This document shows positions 17,210 through 24,669 of a stretch of 64,000 nucleotides of DNA, piece by piece. A program made the translations under genes and the position numbers. Source of the stretch: Desulfobulbus rhabdoformis (GTDB lineage Bacteria; Desulfobacterota; Desulfobulbia; Desulfobulbales; Desulfobulbaceae). The stretch is from assembly GCF_016919065.1 (NCBI RefSeq), contig NZ_JAFFQA010000028.1, forward strand, positions 1 through 64,000, read 5' to 3'. The stretch's first letter is position 1. Each line of letters opens with the position of its first letter. A model generated the notes under the pieces. That model had not been told where the DNA came from, searched no databases, and worked only from the letters and a program-made list of their open reading frames with translations.

Positions 17210-17884
17210 TCACTGGGCCCCTATACATCCAGTTTCTTTATTTACGGCGGGTGTTGCGGGCTGTTCCATCATGATCCAGAGCCCGATGTCCTCGTCATGG
17301 AGGATGGAGTAGTTGCTGATACCGGCTTGGTGCAGATTCTTTTCAAAACGATTACGCATTTCCGCGCCAAGATTGGTTCGCATTTTCTGGCCAAACTGAT
17401 CCTTTCCTTGATTGCGCTCGGCCATTTGCAGACGGATTGATTGTTTGAGCAGCGCGTTGCCAAATCCTCCGCCGATAAAGGTCTTGCCCCCAGGAGCCAG
17501 CACGCGCTTGATTTCCCGAAAGGCCTGGGGGAGATCTTCCCAGAAAAAGATCGATCCCCGGCTGATGACAAGATCTACGGAGCCGTCCGGCAAGGCGATG
17601 GAGCCTGTGTCGCCCGGCAGCAGTCCGGCCCGGCCCCGCAATCCGTTTTCATCGATGGTGCGTGCACAAAGTTTGAGCATTTCAGGGGATTGATCCAAAA
17701 AAACCATGTCCAGTTTCGTCTTGCGGGCGACGGCCGCCCCGAGGTAGCCGGAACCGCAGCCCAGATCCAGGCAGGTTCCTCGGGTGATGCCGGTATGGAA
17801 AATGATCTGTTCGGCAATCACCGGGTAGACTGGGGCAAAGACGGTGCGGGCGATGGCGTCAAACTGTTTGGCATTGATCTTCAT
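17210..17884 (-). CDS. Class I SAM-dependent methyltransferase (copy 2)
   Basis: A 224-residue methyltransferase with motif I CLDLGCGSGYLGAAVA, the loop FLDQSPEMLKLCA and VDLVISRGSIFFWEDLPQAFREIKRVLAPGGKTFIGGG-type motifs. It is a paralogue of the gene at 12350-12970. The ATG overlaps the TGA of the preceding methyltransferase (17881) and the gene ends 35 bp before the receptor start, so all are in one operon. The C-terminal tail after GLWIMMEQ is extra relative to copy 1. Confidence 0.85.
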   Translation of the reverse strand: MKINAKQFDAIARTVFAPVYPVIAEQIIFHTGITRGTCLDLGCGSGYLGAAVARKTKLDMVFLDQSPEMLKLCARTIDENGLRGRAGLLPGDTGSIALPDGSVDLVISRGSIFFWEDLPQAFREIKRVLAPGGKTFIGGGFGNALLKQSIRLQMAERNQGKDQFGQKMRTNLGAEMRNRFEKNLHQAGISNYSILHDEDIGLWIMMEQPATPAVNKETGCIGAQ

Positions 17885-18717
17885 TGTTCCTTGTTCCAGT
17901 AAATCACTGCCCAGCGCACAGTGTGTTTATAGGCAAGGGTCCAGCCACCCCTGGTTTTACAGAGATGTTTCTCGAAGTAACGGCGCAGATTGTGTTCTTC
18001 GTCCGGGGTGAGGGTGCCAAGCATCCAGTTGAATTGTTCAAAAGCGTCGTCAATATCGTGAAAAACCTTGTTGCCGCCCCCATTGAAAACAAAGCGAATC
18101 TCGGCGTGAATGCCCATCTGATGGAGCAGGTTATAGACGAAGATGTAATCTGGCCCTCGGTTGAGGCTGCGTCCGATGGCGTCAAAAATGCGGCGGTCAA
18201 AGGGCCCGTCTCCAACCAGTGAAGCGATGTAGACGCGATGGCGCGCTCTGCTGTCGAGTTTCGTGAGCGCGGTCCGCAGGTCTTCGACCACCAGAGAGCG
18301 TGAGGCAATCGCGACGTCGTGCTGGTCGATGCCAGCCAGGGACCAGTCGTCCTCCCAGCTGGTGACCCGGGTGTGAATGTTGGCAATGCCATGTTCGATA
18401 CAGTGGGCATTGAGCAGCGCGATCATATTTTCTGAGAAATCAATCGCGGTCACCCGCTGCACCAAAGGCGCAATGGGGATGGCTAAGGTTCCGGCCCCGC
18501 AACCGACATCAAGAACGCTCCAGTGGGGTTGGGGGGTGAGCAGGCGGATAAAGTGATCGGCATAGTTGCTTTTGCGCGCATTTTGGGCAAAGGAAGCCGC
18601 TCGTTTGTTCCAGTGTTCGCTGTCGTGGCGGTCGTGACTGCGCTTTTTCAGCGCCTCCTGCCAGGCGATGTTCCAGTCAAGAAGAGGCATGGGATTCACC
18701 ACAAAAGAAGACATCAT
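17881..18717 (-). CDS. Class I SAM-dependent methyltransferase (third, divergent)
   Basis: About 278 residues. Motif I is VLDVGCGAGTLAIPIAPLVQRVTAIDFSENM; the N-terminal region HWNKRAASFAQNARKSNYADHF is typical of a group of anaerobe methyltransferases encoded beside FmdE genes. It is clearly different from the paralogous pair at 12350 and 17210. The ATG at 18717 overlaps the FmdE stop (ATGA) and its own TGA overlaps the next ATG, so it is translationally coupled on both sides. The substrate is unknown. Confidence 0.85.
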   Translation of the reverse strand: MMSSFVVNPMPLLDWNIAWQEALKKRSHDRHDSEHWNKRAASFAQNARKSNYADHFIRLLTPQPHWSVLDVGCGAGTLAIPIAPLVQRVTAIDFSENMIALLNAHCIEHGIANIHTRVTSWEDDWSLAGIDQHDVAIASRSLVVEDLRTALTKLDSRARHRVYIASLVGDGPFDRRIFDAIGRSLNRGPDYIFVYNLLHQMGIHAEIRFVFNGGGNKVFHDIDDAFEQFNWMLGTLTPDEEHNLRRYFEKHLCKTRGGWTLAYKHTVRWAVIYWNKEQ

Positions 18718-19343
18718 TGCCCTACCGCCTGGGGTAAGTGCGCACAATCGGGATGTTCGATGGTGTAGTAGGCATTACCGGTGGCGCAGGGACGGCAGAA
18801 CGGGTGGCCGTAACGGTCGATGTCGCGAGCATCGAGCACGTACTCGCCGCAGAGTGCGCATTGCACCTTGCGTGTCGGACGCCCGGGCATGTCTTCACAT
18901 TTGATGGGGACCCGCACCGCAAGATAATCAAACATATCGTGCTCCTCCATCTCCTGGTAAGCGCGCATTTCAGCCTCTTGTTCAGGCAGTGTCGGGTAGA
19001 GAGCAAAAGCCTTTTTTTGGGCATCCGGGTGGGAGAAGATGCGGAAGGCGACCCCCGTTTCCAGGTTGACAAAGGTGGCCGCCAGCTTGCCGTAATCGAT
19101 AATTTTCATGCTGCGGCGGCCCACGCGGGAGCCGGTGACCGTCATGATCGCGTCGGCAGCGCAGCGACCAATTTCAACAAAGACAATGAGTTTTTTTCGA
19201 TCAGCTCCCAGGGGATCGCTGATGCCGACCAGGTCCAGGCCGAACATGGCCAGACGGACACCAATGATCTGCCCCAGGCACAAGTGGCCGTGAAAGGCGA
19301 CTGCAGCTTTCAGATGCTGTTTGAATTCGAGATGGTTCAACAT
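18714..19343 (-). CDS. FmdE family protein with C-terminal zinc ribbon (copy 2)
   Basis: A 209-residue FmdE. The core motif is FHGHLCLGQIIGVRLA with H18, H20 and C22, then GADRKKLIVFVEIGRC (C61) and DYGKLAATFVN. The C-terminal ribbon is C162/C165/C183/C186 (QCALCGE...FCRPC). Compared with copy 1 it has a 15-20 residue insertion of acidic, helical character near 115-140. It is the first gene of the FmdE-methyltransferase-receptor operon. The promoter region just upstream carries two copies of the predicted ModE-like operator (19390-19412 and 19445-19467), the main reason to link this operon to Mo/W control. Confidence 0.87.
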   Translation of the reverse strand: MLNHLEFKQHLKAAVAFHGHLCLGQIIGVRLAMFGLDLVGISDPLGADRKKLIVFVEIGRCAADAIMTVTGSRVGRRSMKIIDYGKLAATFVNLETGVAFRIFSHPDAQKKAFALYPTLPEQEAEMRAYQEMEEHDMFDYLAVRVPIKCEDMPGRPTRKVQCALCGEYVLDARDIDRYGHPFCRPCATGNAYYTIEHPDCAHLPQAVGQ

Positions 19344-19389
19344 GGTGTTCTCCGCTGTATAATTCCTTAAATATGCTGGGCTTTAGCTT

Positions 19390-19412
19390 CTTTATTCTGA
19401 AAACGAATAACG
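19390..19412. promoter_or_regulatory. ModE-like operator, site 1 (upstream of FmdE copy 2)
   Basis: CTTTATTC-TGAAAAC-GAATAACG: 7 of 8 left-arm bases match the palindrome CGTTATTC-N7-GAATAACG. It lies 46 bp upstream of the FmdE start on the minus strand, in the promoter region. Confidence 0.7.
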
Positions 19413-19444
19413 ACGAGCAAGCGAAAATTGAGTTCCATAAAAAA

Positions 19445-19467
19445 CGTTAGTTAAAAAAAGAATAACG
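19445..19467. promoter_or_regulatory. ModE-like operator, site 2 (upstream of FmdE copy 2)
   Basis: CGTTAGTT-AAAAAAA-GAATAACG: 6 of 8 left-arm bases match and the right arm is perfect. It is spaced 55 bp centre to centre from site 1, about five helical turns, which would allow cooperative binding on one face of the DNA. Confidence 0.65.
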
Positions 19468-19521
19468 GTGGGCGAATGATTAACCTGAGGTTAACGTATC
19501 TCTGAGAACCGGTTCCGGGGC

Positions 19522-20004
19522 TTACTCGACCATAATGATTTCTATGGTTTTGAGACGGTGCACATAACGCGGTCCGCTTAAGTGATCATTGGCGGAGATC
19601 AGGTCAACCTCACCGTTTCCCCCGTGCAAGGGCTCACCTTCGCGCTCAAAAATAACAAGTATGCCTTCACCGTTTGCGGAGTTGAAAATTTCCTGCCAGG
19701 CAAAGACGGTTTTGTAGCCATCATCAGAGGCGGCAACCACATACATCTTTTTGGTGTCATTGTGGGCCGTGACGATGACCTCAGTCTGGTTGATCAGATC
19801 CGCAAGGAGAACGCCACGCAGGTTGCCGATGTTGCCTTTGGGCTCGCCGCTGCCGCAGATGAGGGGCAGGCTGCCGGTATCCAGACAGTCCATGGATTTG
19901 AGCTGTTCCAGGGGAAAGGTCATGGGGGCGGCTACGCGACCGGTAATGGTCAACGGGGCAACGGTGGAGGATTCAGGGGAGGTGGCTGGGATTGTCTGCT
20001 TCAT
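19522..20004 (-). CDS. Small sulfite-oxidase-fold (Oxidored_molyb-like) protein
   Basis: A 160-residue protein resembling the oxidoreductase molybdopterin-binding domain. It shows LTITGRVAAPMTFPLEQLKSM, then LPLICGSGEPKGNIGNLRGVLLADLI with C50 in the place of the family's metal-ligating cysteine. The C-terminal half has SANDHLSGPRYVHRLKTIEI. It is much shorter than sulfite oxidase or YedY (MsrP) and has no signal peptide. It follows modB by about 97 bp. Such short, signal-less members accompany molybdate transport genes in other anaerobes; a role in cofactor or metal binding rather than catalysis is possible. Confidence 0.75.
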   Translation of the reverse strand: MKQTIPATSPESSTVAPLTITGRVAAPMTFPLEQLKSMDCLDTGSLPLICGSGEPKGNIGNLRGVLLADLINQTEVIVTAHNDTKKMYVVAASDDGYKTVFAWQEIFNSANGEGILVIFEREGEPLHGGNGEVDLISANDHLSGPRYVHRLKTIEIIMVE

Positions 20005-20101
20005 GGGGGTACCTGTTGTTCTTCTGATTTGTACTCTACTTCTATCGATAATTTTTTAGGGTTCGAATCAACTCGATCCCGATCCTGCTGGAGCGTAGTT
20101 T

Positions 20102-20791
20102 TTATTGGCGTGACAGATACCGCGTCAGCAGAATCAGCCCCAAGGAGAGTAGCCCTAAAAGCAGGACCAGGACAAAGGCTCGTTGGTATTCGCCGGTAAA
20201 CACTGCATTATAGACTTCAAGCGAAATGGTGTTGGTTCGGCCGCTGATATTCCCGCCAAGCATCAGGGTGACCCCGACTTCACCCAGGGAGCGGGCAAAG
20301 GCCAGGGAAAGCCCAATGGCAATACTGGTTTTCAGTGAAGGCAGGATCACGCGGAAGAAAATGCTCAGCGGTGATTTACCCAGCACCAGCGCCGTTTCGA
20401 CCAGTCGGGTTGTTTCTCGACGCACGGCAGCCTGCACCTGTTTCACGATCAAGGGTAAACCGGCAATGCAGGCAGCCAGCACCACACCCCAGAAACTGAA
20501 TATAATTTCCAGCCCCAGGGATTCTTTGAGCCAGATGCCGATGGCACTGCGTCGTCCCAAGGCTAAAAGCAGCAAAAAACCAGTGGCGATGGGGGGGAAG
20601 ACCAGGGGCAGGGTGACGAAGAAGTCAAGGAGCGGGAGCCAGCGCCCCTTGCCGCTTCCCAGCACATAGCCCAGGCCGACGCCACCCACCGCCAACAGGG
20701 GCATGGCAACAAGCGCGACCTTGCCGCTTAAGGCGATACATTCCCGTGTGGCAGGTTCACGCAGTACTTCGAGTATCCAGGCTCCACTCAT
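20102..20791 (-). CDS. modB: Molybdate ABC transporter permease
   Basis: A 229-residue permease with several membrane helices and the ModB/CysT signatures: LLDFFVTLPLVFPPIATGFLLLLALG and the cytoplasmic loop with RVILPSLKTSIAIGLSLAFARSLGEVGVTLMLGGNISGRT. It forms the transport channel with the binding protein (20794) and ATPase (21557). It starts 2 bp after the modA stop. Molybdate and tungstate permeases cannot be separated by sequence reading alone. Confidence 0.93.
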   Translation of the reverse strand: MSGAWILEVLREPATRECIALSGKVALVAMPLLAVGGVGLGYVLGSGKGRWLPLLDFFVTLPLVFPPIATGFLLLLALGRRSAIGIWLKESLGLEIIFSFWGVVLAACIAGLPLIVKQVQAAVRRETTRLVETALVLGKSPLSIFFRVILPSLKTSIAIGLSLAFARSLGEVGVTLMLGGNISGRTNTISLEVYNAVFTGEYQRAFVLVLLLGLLSLGLILLTRYLSRQ

Positions 20792-20793
20792 GG

Positions 20794-21525
20794 TTAGAGT
20801 CCGTGTTTCTGGGCCAGCTTGCGCGCCTCAGGCGACTGAAGAAAGGCAATAAATGCCTCGGATGCCTCGGTATGAGGGCTTGCTGCTAAGCGTTTGGCCA
20901 GAATGATGATGGGCGAGTAAAGGGACTCATCCACAGGGATCAGCTTGCCTACCTTGGAGGCCATGGCCATGGCCTCGGTCAGGTTGATAAAGCCGACATC
21001 CACCTCACCACTGAGAAGATAGGTGCTGACCTGGGGGACAGTGCCTACAATCAGCAGCTTTGTTTGCAGCGGTTGCCAAAGACCTGCGTTGTTCAGGTAT
21101 TCGTTGGCCGCAAATCCATAGATAGCCTTGTGGGGATCGGGCATGGCAACGCGGGTGATGGTATCGTTTGTCAGTTCACTGAGTGTATCCAGTGTGCATC
21201 CCTTGGCCACTGCGGCCACCAGTTTTCCCTTGCCGATACTGTAATCGCCGGAAAAGTGCAGGTCAGCCTTGCCCAGGTGCCGTTCATCACCCAGGAGAAA
21301 GTCAAAGGCGCCACTCTCCTGAGCCTGGGGAATAATCTGGCCCATGTTGCCAAAAACCTGCTGCACCGGGTAACCCGTTTGCGCAGTGAAGGCGGCAGAG
21401 AGGTCGTGGACCAGTCGTTTATAGCCGGCCCCCGAGGCAATGGTGAGTCCTTCCCTGGCCCAGGTAGGGGCCGCCTGAGCCAGGATAAGGAAAAATGCTG
21501 TCAGTGTTCGAGTGAGAAGGAGCAT
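20794..21525 (-). CDS. modA: Molybdate/tungstate ABC transporter binding protein
   Basis: A 243-residue periplasmic protein. The ATG at 21525 has a strong AGGAGG site 6 bp upstream and opens a signal peptide (LLLTRTLTAFFLILAQAAPTWA, cut before REG). The mature part starts LTIASGAGYKRLVHDLSAAFTAQTG, has FDFLLGDERHLGKADLHF and IPVDESLYSPIIILAKRL, all typical of ModA. The oxyanion-binding Ser/Tyr set of E. coli ModA is only partly recognisable. Order on the strand is modC, modA, modB, which is unusual compared with modABC. Confidence 0.9.
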   Translation of the reverse strand: MLLLTRTLTAFFLILAQAAPTWAREGLTIASGAGYKRLVHDLSAAFTAQTGYPVQQVFGNMGQIIPQAQESGAFDFLLGDERHLGKADLHFSGDYSIGKGKLVAAVAKGCTLDTLSELTNDTITRVAMPDPHKAIYGFAANEYLNNAGLWQPLQTKLLIVGTVPQVSTYLLSGEVDVGFINLTEAMAMASKVGKLIPVDESLYSPIIILAKRLAASPHTEASEAFIAFLQSPEARKLAQKHGL

Positions 21526-21556
21526 GGAGCCTCCTGAATAAAGTGCATTGATATGG

Positions 21557-22276
21557 TTATGCCGCAAGAGTCTGTGCATCCTGGTCGACATGCTTGAGAT
21601 CCTGCAGCAACAGTTCGCGTTGCCGGGTCAGCCAGTGGGGATCTTCCTGCCCCTGTCTGAGCGCGATCACCTGGGCTCCACTTGCCAGGGCCTCGGTGAG
21701 ATCATGGGTGACCTGAATAATAGTCAGCCCTAAACGGTGCTGTTCGCGGTTGAGTAACTCACGCAGCAGACTGCGGTTTTCAATATCCAGGGCTGAAAAG
21801 GGCTCATCCAGCAACAACAACCGGGGGCGACGGGCAAGGGTTTGGCACAATGCGGCCCGTTGCCGTTCCCCGCCTGAGATTTGGTGGGGCCGTTTTTTTG
21901 CGAGATGGTCAATCCCCATGGCCGCCAAATGTGCTTTGGCATCCTCTTTGTCCGGCAAAACAAAGCCGATGTTTTCTTCCAGGCTCATGTGGGGAAAAAG
22001 TGCGTAATCCTGGGCAAGAAAGCCGATGTTGCGGTGGCGGGTGCGCATCTGATACTTCGAGCGGCTCTCGTTCCAACACTGGCCGTTAAAGAAGATCCAG
22101 CCCTGGTCGATGGATTCAAGTCCTGCCAGGCAGCGCAGCACCGTCGTTTTCCCCGAGCCGGATGGACCAATCAGCATCAGGGTGCTGCCCGCCGGGACAT
22201 TAAGGTCCATGCGCAGCTCGGTGTGATCAAGTTGCTTATTGATACGGGCACTCAGCCCACCCTGGATGGCGTTCAT
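21557..22276 (-). CDS. modC: Molybdate ABC transporter ATPase lacking C-terminal TOBE domain
   Basis: A 239-residue ATPase. Walker A is GPSGSGKTTVLR, the signature is ISGGERQRAALCQTLARRP, Walker B is LLLLDEPFSALD, and the switch histidine is in VTHDLTEA. The ATG at 22276 overlaps the stop of the upstream hydrolase by one base. E. coli-type ModC has about 350 residues with a C-terminal TOBE (Mop-like) domain; here the protein stops after the ATPase, and a free Mop protein is encoded nearby at 23822. Metal sensing by the transporter may therefore rely on a separate protein. Confidence 0.9.
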   Translation of the reverse strand: MNAIQGGLSARINKQLDHTELRMDLNVPAGSTLMLIGPSGSGKTTVLRCLAGLESIDQGWIFFNGQCWNESRSKYQMRTRHRNIGFLAQDYALFPHMSLEENIGFVLPDKEDAKAHLAAMGIDHLAKKRPHQISGGERQRAALCQTLARRPRLLLLDEPFSALDIENRSLLRELLNREQHRLGLTIIQVTHDLTEALASGAQVIALRQGQEDPHWLTRQRELLLQDLKHVDQDAQTLAA

Positions 22277-22974
22277 TAGCGTGGCAGTTGGGCAAGCAAT
22301 AACGAGGATAACTCCCGCGGGCAGGTGATCATGGGGCAATGGCCGGTGTTGAGTTTGCTCACCGTCCAACTGAATTGCTCTGCTTTGCTTGCCATGGCCT
22401 GAATAAAGGGGCTCACCGTTTCAGTACAGGTGATAAAGGAGGTCGGCACCTTGTGCGGATCAAACTCCTCGGGGAAGACTGTGGTAAAGCAGGCTCGGCT
22501 AAAGGGGCGCAGCCGTGCCTGAAACCAGGACACGGTTGTCTCGGGAATACCGAAGACCATTGGGGGCCAGGGCTGAATCAACCCGTCTGGCAAATGATGC
22601 TTTTCAAGCATTTGGGCAAACTGCTCTCCGGCCACCTGCACGAACGATTGATTGGTCTGGGGGATGACGGCGTCGACAAAGATGGCCTGGCGAATGCGAT
22701 CCGGACAGCGCATCATCAGGGCGCCGCAGATGAGGCCGGAGAAGGAGTGCCCCACCAGCGTGATATCACGGAGATCTTCCAGCTCGAGGTAGGTCTGCAT
22801 GTCCTGAATAAGGCGGGTAAGATCCACCTTGCCAGAGTCTGCGTCGGCGAGAAAACCACAGCCCGAGAGGGTGGGCGTATGGACTGCATGCCCCTGGCTC
22901 TGCAAATAGGGAGTGAGTTTCTGCCAGACCCAACCACCTTGGAAGGCGCCGTGGACGAATACAAAAGTTGCCAT
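22276..22974 (-). CDS. Alpha/beta hydrolase, esterase-like
   Basis: A 232-residue alpha/beta hydrolase: FVFVHGAFQGGWVWQKL supplies the oxyanion region, LVGHSFSG the nucleophile serine, and LNTGHCPMITCP the catalytic histidine. It resembles plant methylesterase/hydroxynitrile lyase-like proteins (MES family) found in many bacteria. The ATG at 22974 follows an AGAGGA site. It lies between the TrmO-like gene and modC with a one-base overlap to the latter, so it is part of the mod operon. A role in opening an organic metal ligand is only a guess. Confidence 0.85.
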   Translation of the reverse strand: MATFVFVHGAFQGGWVWQKLTPYLQSQGHAVHTPTLSGCGFLADADSGKVDLTRLIQDMQTYLELEDLRDITLVGHSFSGLICGALMMRCPDRIRQAIFVDAVIPQTNQSFVQVAGEQFAQMLEKHHLPDGLIQPWPPMVFGIPETTVSWFQARLRPFSRACFTTVFPEEFDPHKVPTSFITCTETVSPFIQAMASKAEQFSWTVSKLNTGHCPMITCPRELSSLLLAQLPR

Positions 22975-22999
22975 AATTTTCCTCTTGTTGCTCAGATTG

Positions 23000-23485
23000 T
23001 TATGCGGCGAAACGATTATCGCTGAGGTGATGGGTGGCATTTTGGGATTTGCCTTCAAACCAGCCAAAACGATCGGCATCGCAACGATCAAAATCGGCCA
23101 CATAGGGTTTGATGTCGATCACCGGTGTTTGGTCAAGCACATCGACACAGCCCAGGGTGATCGAGCTCTCCCCCACCTCTTTAAGGCGCATCACCGACAG
23201 GCCAATGGGATTGGGACGTTTAGGAGAGCGGGTTGCAAAAATGCCGTGGTCCTTGGTGTCGAGAAAGGGTTTGACCGTCAGGTCAAAGCCCACGATCTCA
23301 TGGAGATGATAGAGGACGTAGACGTGGGAAAAGCCTTCAAGATCCCGCAACCCTTCACGAAATGCGGGGAGGACATCAATGCGGCCTTCAATATTTTCGG
23401 CACCAATTGGCTGGATAGGCATTCCCTTTATATCGTGGAAAGGAGTATTGAAATATCCAATGGGGGTGTATGCGATGTTCATCAT
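23000..23485 (-). CDS. TsaA/TrmO-family methyltransferase-like protein
   Basis: A 161-residue protein of the UPF0066/TsaA family. It has IGYFNTPF, the acidic GLRDLEGFSHVYVLYHLH, then HGIFATRSPKRPNPIGLSVMRL (the SAM-binding signature) and TPVIDIKPYV. TrmO methylates threonylcarbamoyladenosine in tRNA. In anaerobes the same fold occurs beside Mo/W genes, so a different methyl acceptor is possible. It is the first gene of the minus-strand mod operon and shares its upstream region, with an operator at 23699-23721, with the divergent mop gene. Confidence 0.85.
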   Translation of the reverse strand: MMNIAYTPIGYFNTPFHDIKGMPIQPIGAENIEGRIDVLPAFREGLRDLEGFSHVYVLYHLHEIVGFDLTVKPFLDTKDHGIFATRSPKRPNPIGLSVMRLKEVGESSITLGCVDVLDQTPVIDIKPYVADFDRCDADRFGWFEGKSQNATHHLSDNRFAA

Positions 23486-23698
23486 GCTAACCTACTTTTA
23501 TTCCTTGGTTAATGAGAATATTTGTCCGCTCGATATGCGTGTAGAGATACGATTTATACAAAAGAGTTTTTCAATCACTGCTTTTAAAAAGATAATTTTT
23601 ATTTTCCTGGGCCGAGACGAGGGGAAAAGTCGCTGGAGTTTTGAGGGCTTAGATTATTTTTATTGTTAATAACGCTGCCACTGTGTGATATAACTACT

Positions 23699-23721
23699 CG
23701 TTATTATGGTAAAAAATAACT
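23699..23721. promoter_or_regulatory. ModE-like operator, site 3 (mop / mod operon intergenic)
   Basis: CGTTATT and AATAACT flank a 9-bp centre (ATGGTAAAA), the same geometry as CGTTATT-C-N7-G-AATAACG. It ends 9 bp before the -35 hexamer of the mop promoter and lies between mop and the divergent trmO-like/mod operon. Confidence 0.65.
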
Positions 23722-23730
23722 TTTTACTCC

Positions 23731-23759
23731 TTGACTCCCTGATTCCACATGGGCATAGT
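23731..23759 (+). promoter_or_regulatory. Predicted promoter of mop
   Basis: TTGACT (23731-23736), a 17-bp spacer and CATAGT (23754-23759). The operator at 23699-23721 lies immediately upstream, a position suited to activation. Confidence 0.55.
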
Positions 23760-23821
23760 GTGGCCTCAATCGCGGCTTACAAACAGTGCCGCTGTAAAAT
23801 TTTTGCTCGAAGGAGGTCATT

Positions 23822-24028
23822 ATGGCACTGAGCGCACGTAATTTGTTGAAAGGAAAAGTTAAAGAAGTAACAAAAGGCATGGTCATGGCAGAGGTGACAA
23901 TTGAGGTCGCGCCCGGAGTAGACGTTGTCTCCGCAATCACCACCAGCTCTGTTGAACGTCTGGGACTGGCTACCGGCAAGGAAGTCGAAGTTGTTATTAA
24001 AGCGACCAGTGTCATGCTGAATGCCTAA
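23822..24028 (+). CDS. mop: Molybdenum-pterin-binding protein (Mop, single TOBE domain)
   Basis: A 68-residue molbindin. The whole protein is one TOBE domain: SARNLLKGKVKEV, VMAEVTIEV, VVSAITTSSVERLGL and KEVEVVIKATSVML. Molbindins oligomerise and store or buffer molybdate/tungstate in the cytoplasm. A strong AAGGAGGT site precedes the ATG and a terminator follows. The neighbouring ModE-like protein lacks a TOBE domain, so Mop could supply the metal-sensing part in trans. Confidence 0.95.
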   Translation: MALSARNLLKGKVKEVTKGMVMAEVTIEVAPGVDVVSAITTSSVERLGLATGKEVEVVIKATSVMLNA

Positions 24029-24046
24029 GTTGAAATGACTTATCCA

Positions 24047-24079
24047 ATCCGGTCTTACAGATAAAAGACCCGATTTTTA
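24047..24079 (+). terminator. Terminator of mop
   Basis: ATCCGGTCTT and AAGACCCGAT pair (one C/C mismatch) around an 8-nt loop and run into TTTTT at 24074-24078. Confidence 0.8.
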
Positions 24080-24170
24080 CGTCGTTTGTACCGGAAGTGG
24101 TCTCTTCGTTGTTTGTTTATAAAAATAACGGGAAGGCCACTTCCCCCTTTCGCCGTTTCTTTTTTCCCTT

Positions 24171-24515
24171 TCAATAGTGCCGGGCCCTTTCCTGAATGAT
24201 GGAAAACCAGGCCGGCTCAAATTTCCGCCAGTATTGCTTGACGGTCACCATCCCTTTCTCGGTCAACGCAACGTGGTCCGGAAAAGGAGCATTGTGTGGA
24301 AAGCACACCAGCGGTTCTGAAAAGGATTCATTCATTTCCTGTATAAGATCAAGAGCATGTTCCTGATCTATCTTGGAAACTCTGGCCGCTTTCGTCAGCG
24401 ATCCCAATGCCTCAATTTCGTTGAGCAACACCGCCTTACGATACCCAAGGGTGACCCCTTTTTCCATTTCGATGATGACACAACAGTCGGGTGGAGTCAT
24501 GCAGGCTTTTTTCAT
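24171..24515 (-). CDS. ModE-like transcription regulator, DNA-binding domain only
   Basis: A 114-residue protein with the LysR-type winged helix of ModE: LGYRKAVLLNEIEALGSLTKAARVSKIDQEHALDLIQEMNESFSEPLV, then a wing ending in VALTEKG. Full ModE carries two C-terminal TOBE domains; here the chain ends after the HTH. The ATG at 24515 follows GGGAGAA with good spacing; the TTG at 24530 is less likely. The N-terminus is Cys-rich (KKACMTPPDCC). Two palindromic operators lie just upstream (24535-24557 and 24648-24669), which suggests autoregulation. It probably governs mop, mod and the FmdE/TonB operon. Confidence 0.85.
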   Translation of the reverse strand: MKKACMTPPDCCVIIEMEKGVTLGYRKAVLLNEIEALGSLTKAARVSKIDQEHALDLIQEMNESFSEPLVCFPHNAPFPDHVALTEKGMVTVKQYWRKFEPAWFSIIQERARHY

Positions 24516-24534
24516 AACCATTTCTCCCAAAGCT

Positions 24535-24557
24535 CGCTATTCTTTTTTTGAATAACG
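24535..24557. promoter_or_regulatory. ModE-like operator, site 4 (modE-like promoter)
   Basis: CGCTATTC-TTTTTTT-GAATAACG: 7 of 8 left-arm bases match and the right arm is perfect. It lies between a TTGACA hexamer (minus strand, 24591-24586) and the start codon at 24515, a repressor-type position. Confidence 0.75.
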
Positions 24558-24647
24558 GTGAATTTGTTGAACCGTTAAGCGATGCTGTCAAGCAGGGGCA
24601 GGCAATCTGGCAATGCTTGACCTGCGCCTCTTTTTCTAGAGCGTTCC

Positions 24648-24669
24648 CGTTATTCTTTTTTGAATAACG
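24648..24669. promoter_or_regulatory. ModE-like operator, site 5 (perfect palindrome)
   Basis: CGTTATTC-TTTTTT-GAATAACG, both 8-base arms perfect but with a 6-bp centre instead of 7. It lies about 130 bp upstream of the modE-like start and could also serve a transcript going right towards 25214. Confidence 0.75.

Noticed and set aside
24099..24150. GGAAGTGG and CCACTTCC inverted repeat between mop and the modE-like gene, considered as a terminator
   Set aside because: The loop is over 35 nt and no T-run follows on either strand.
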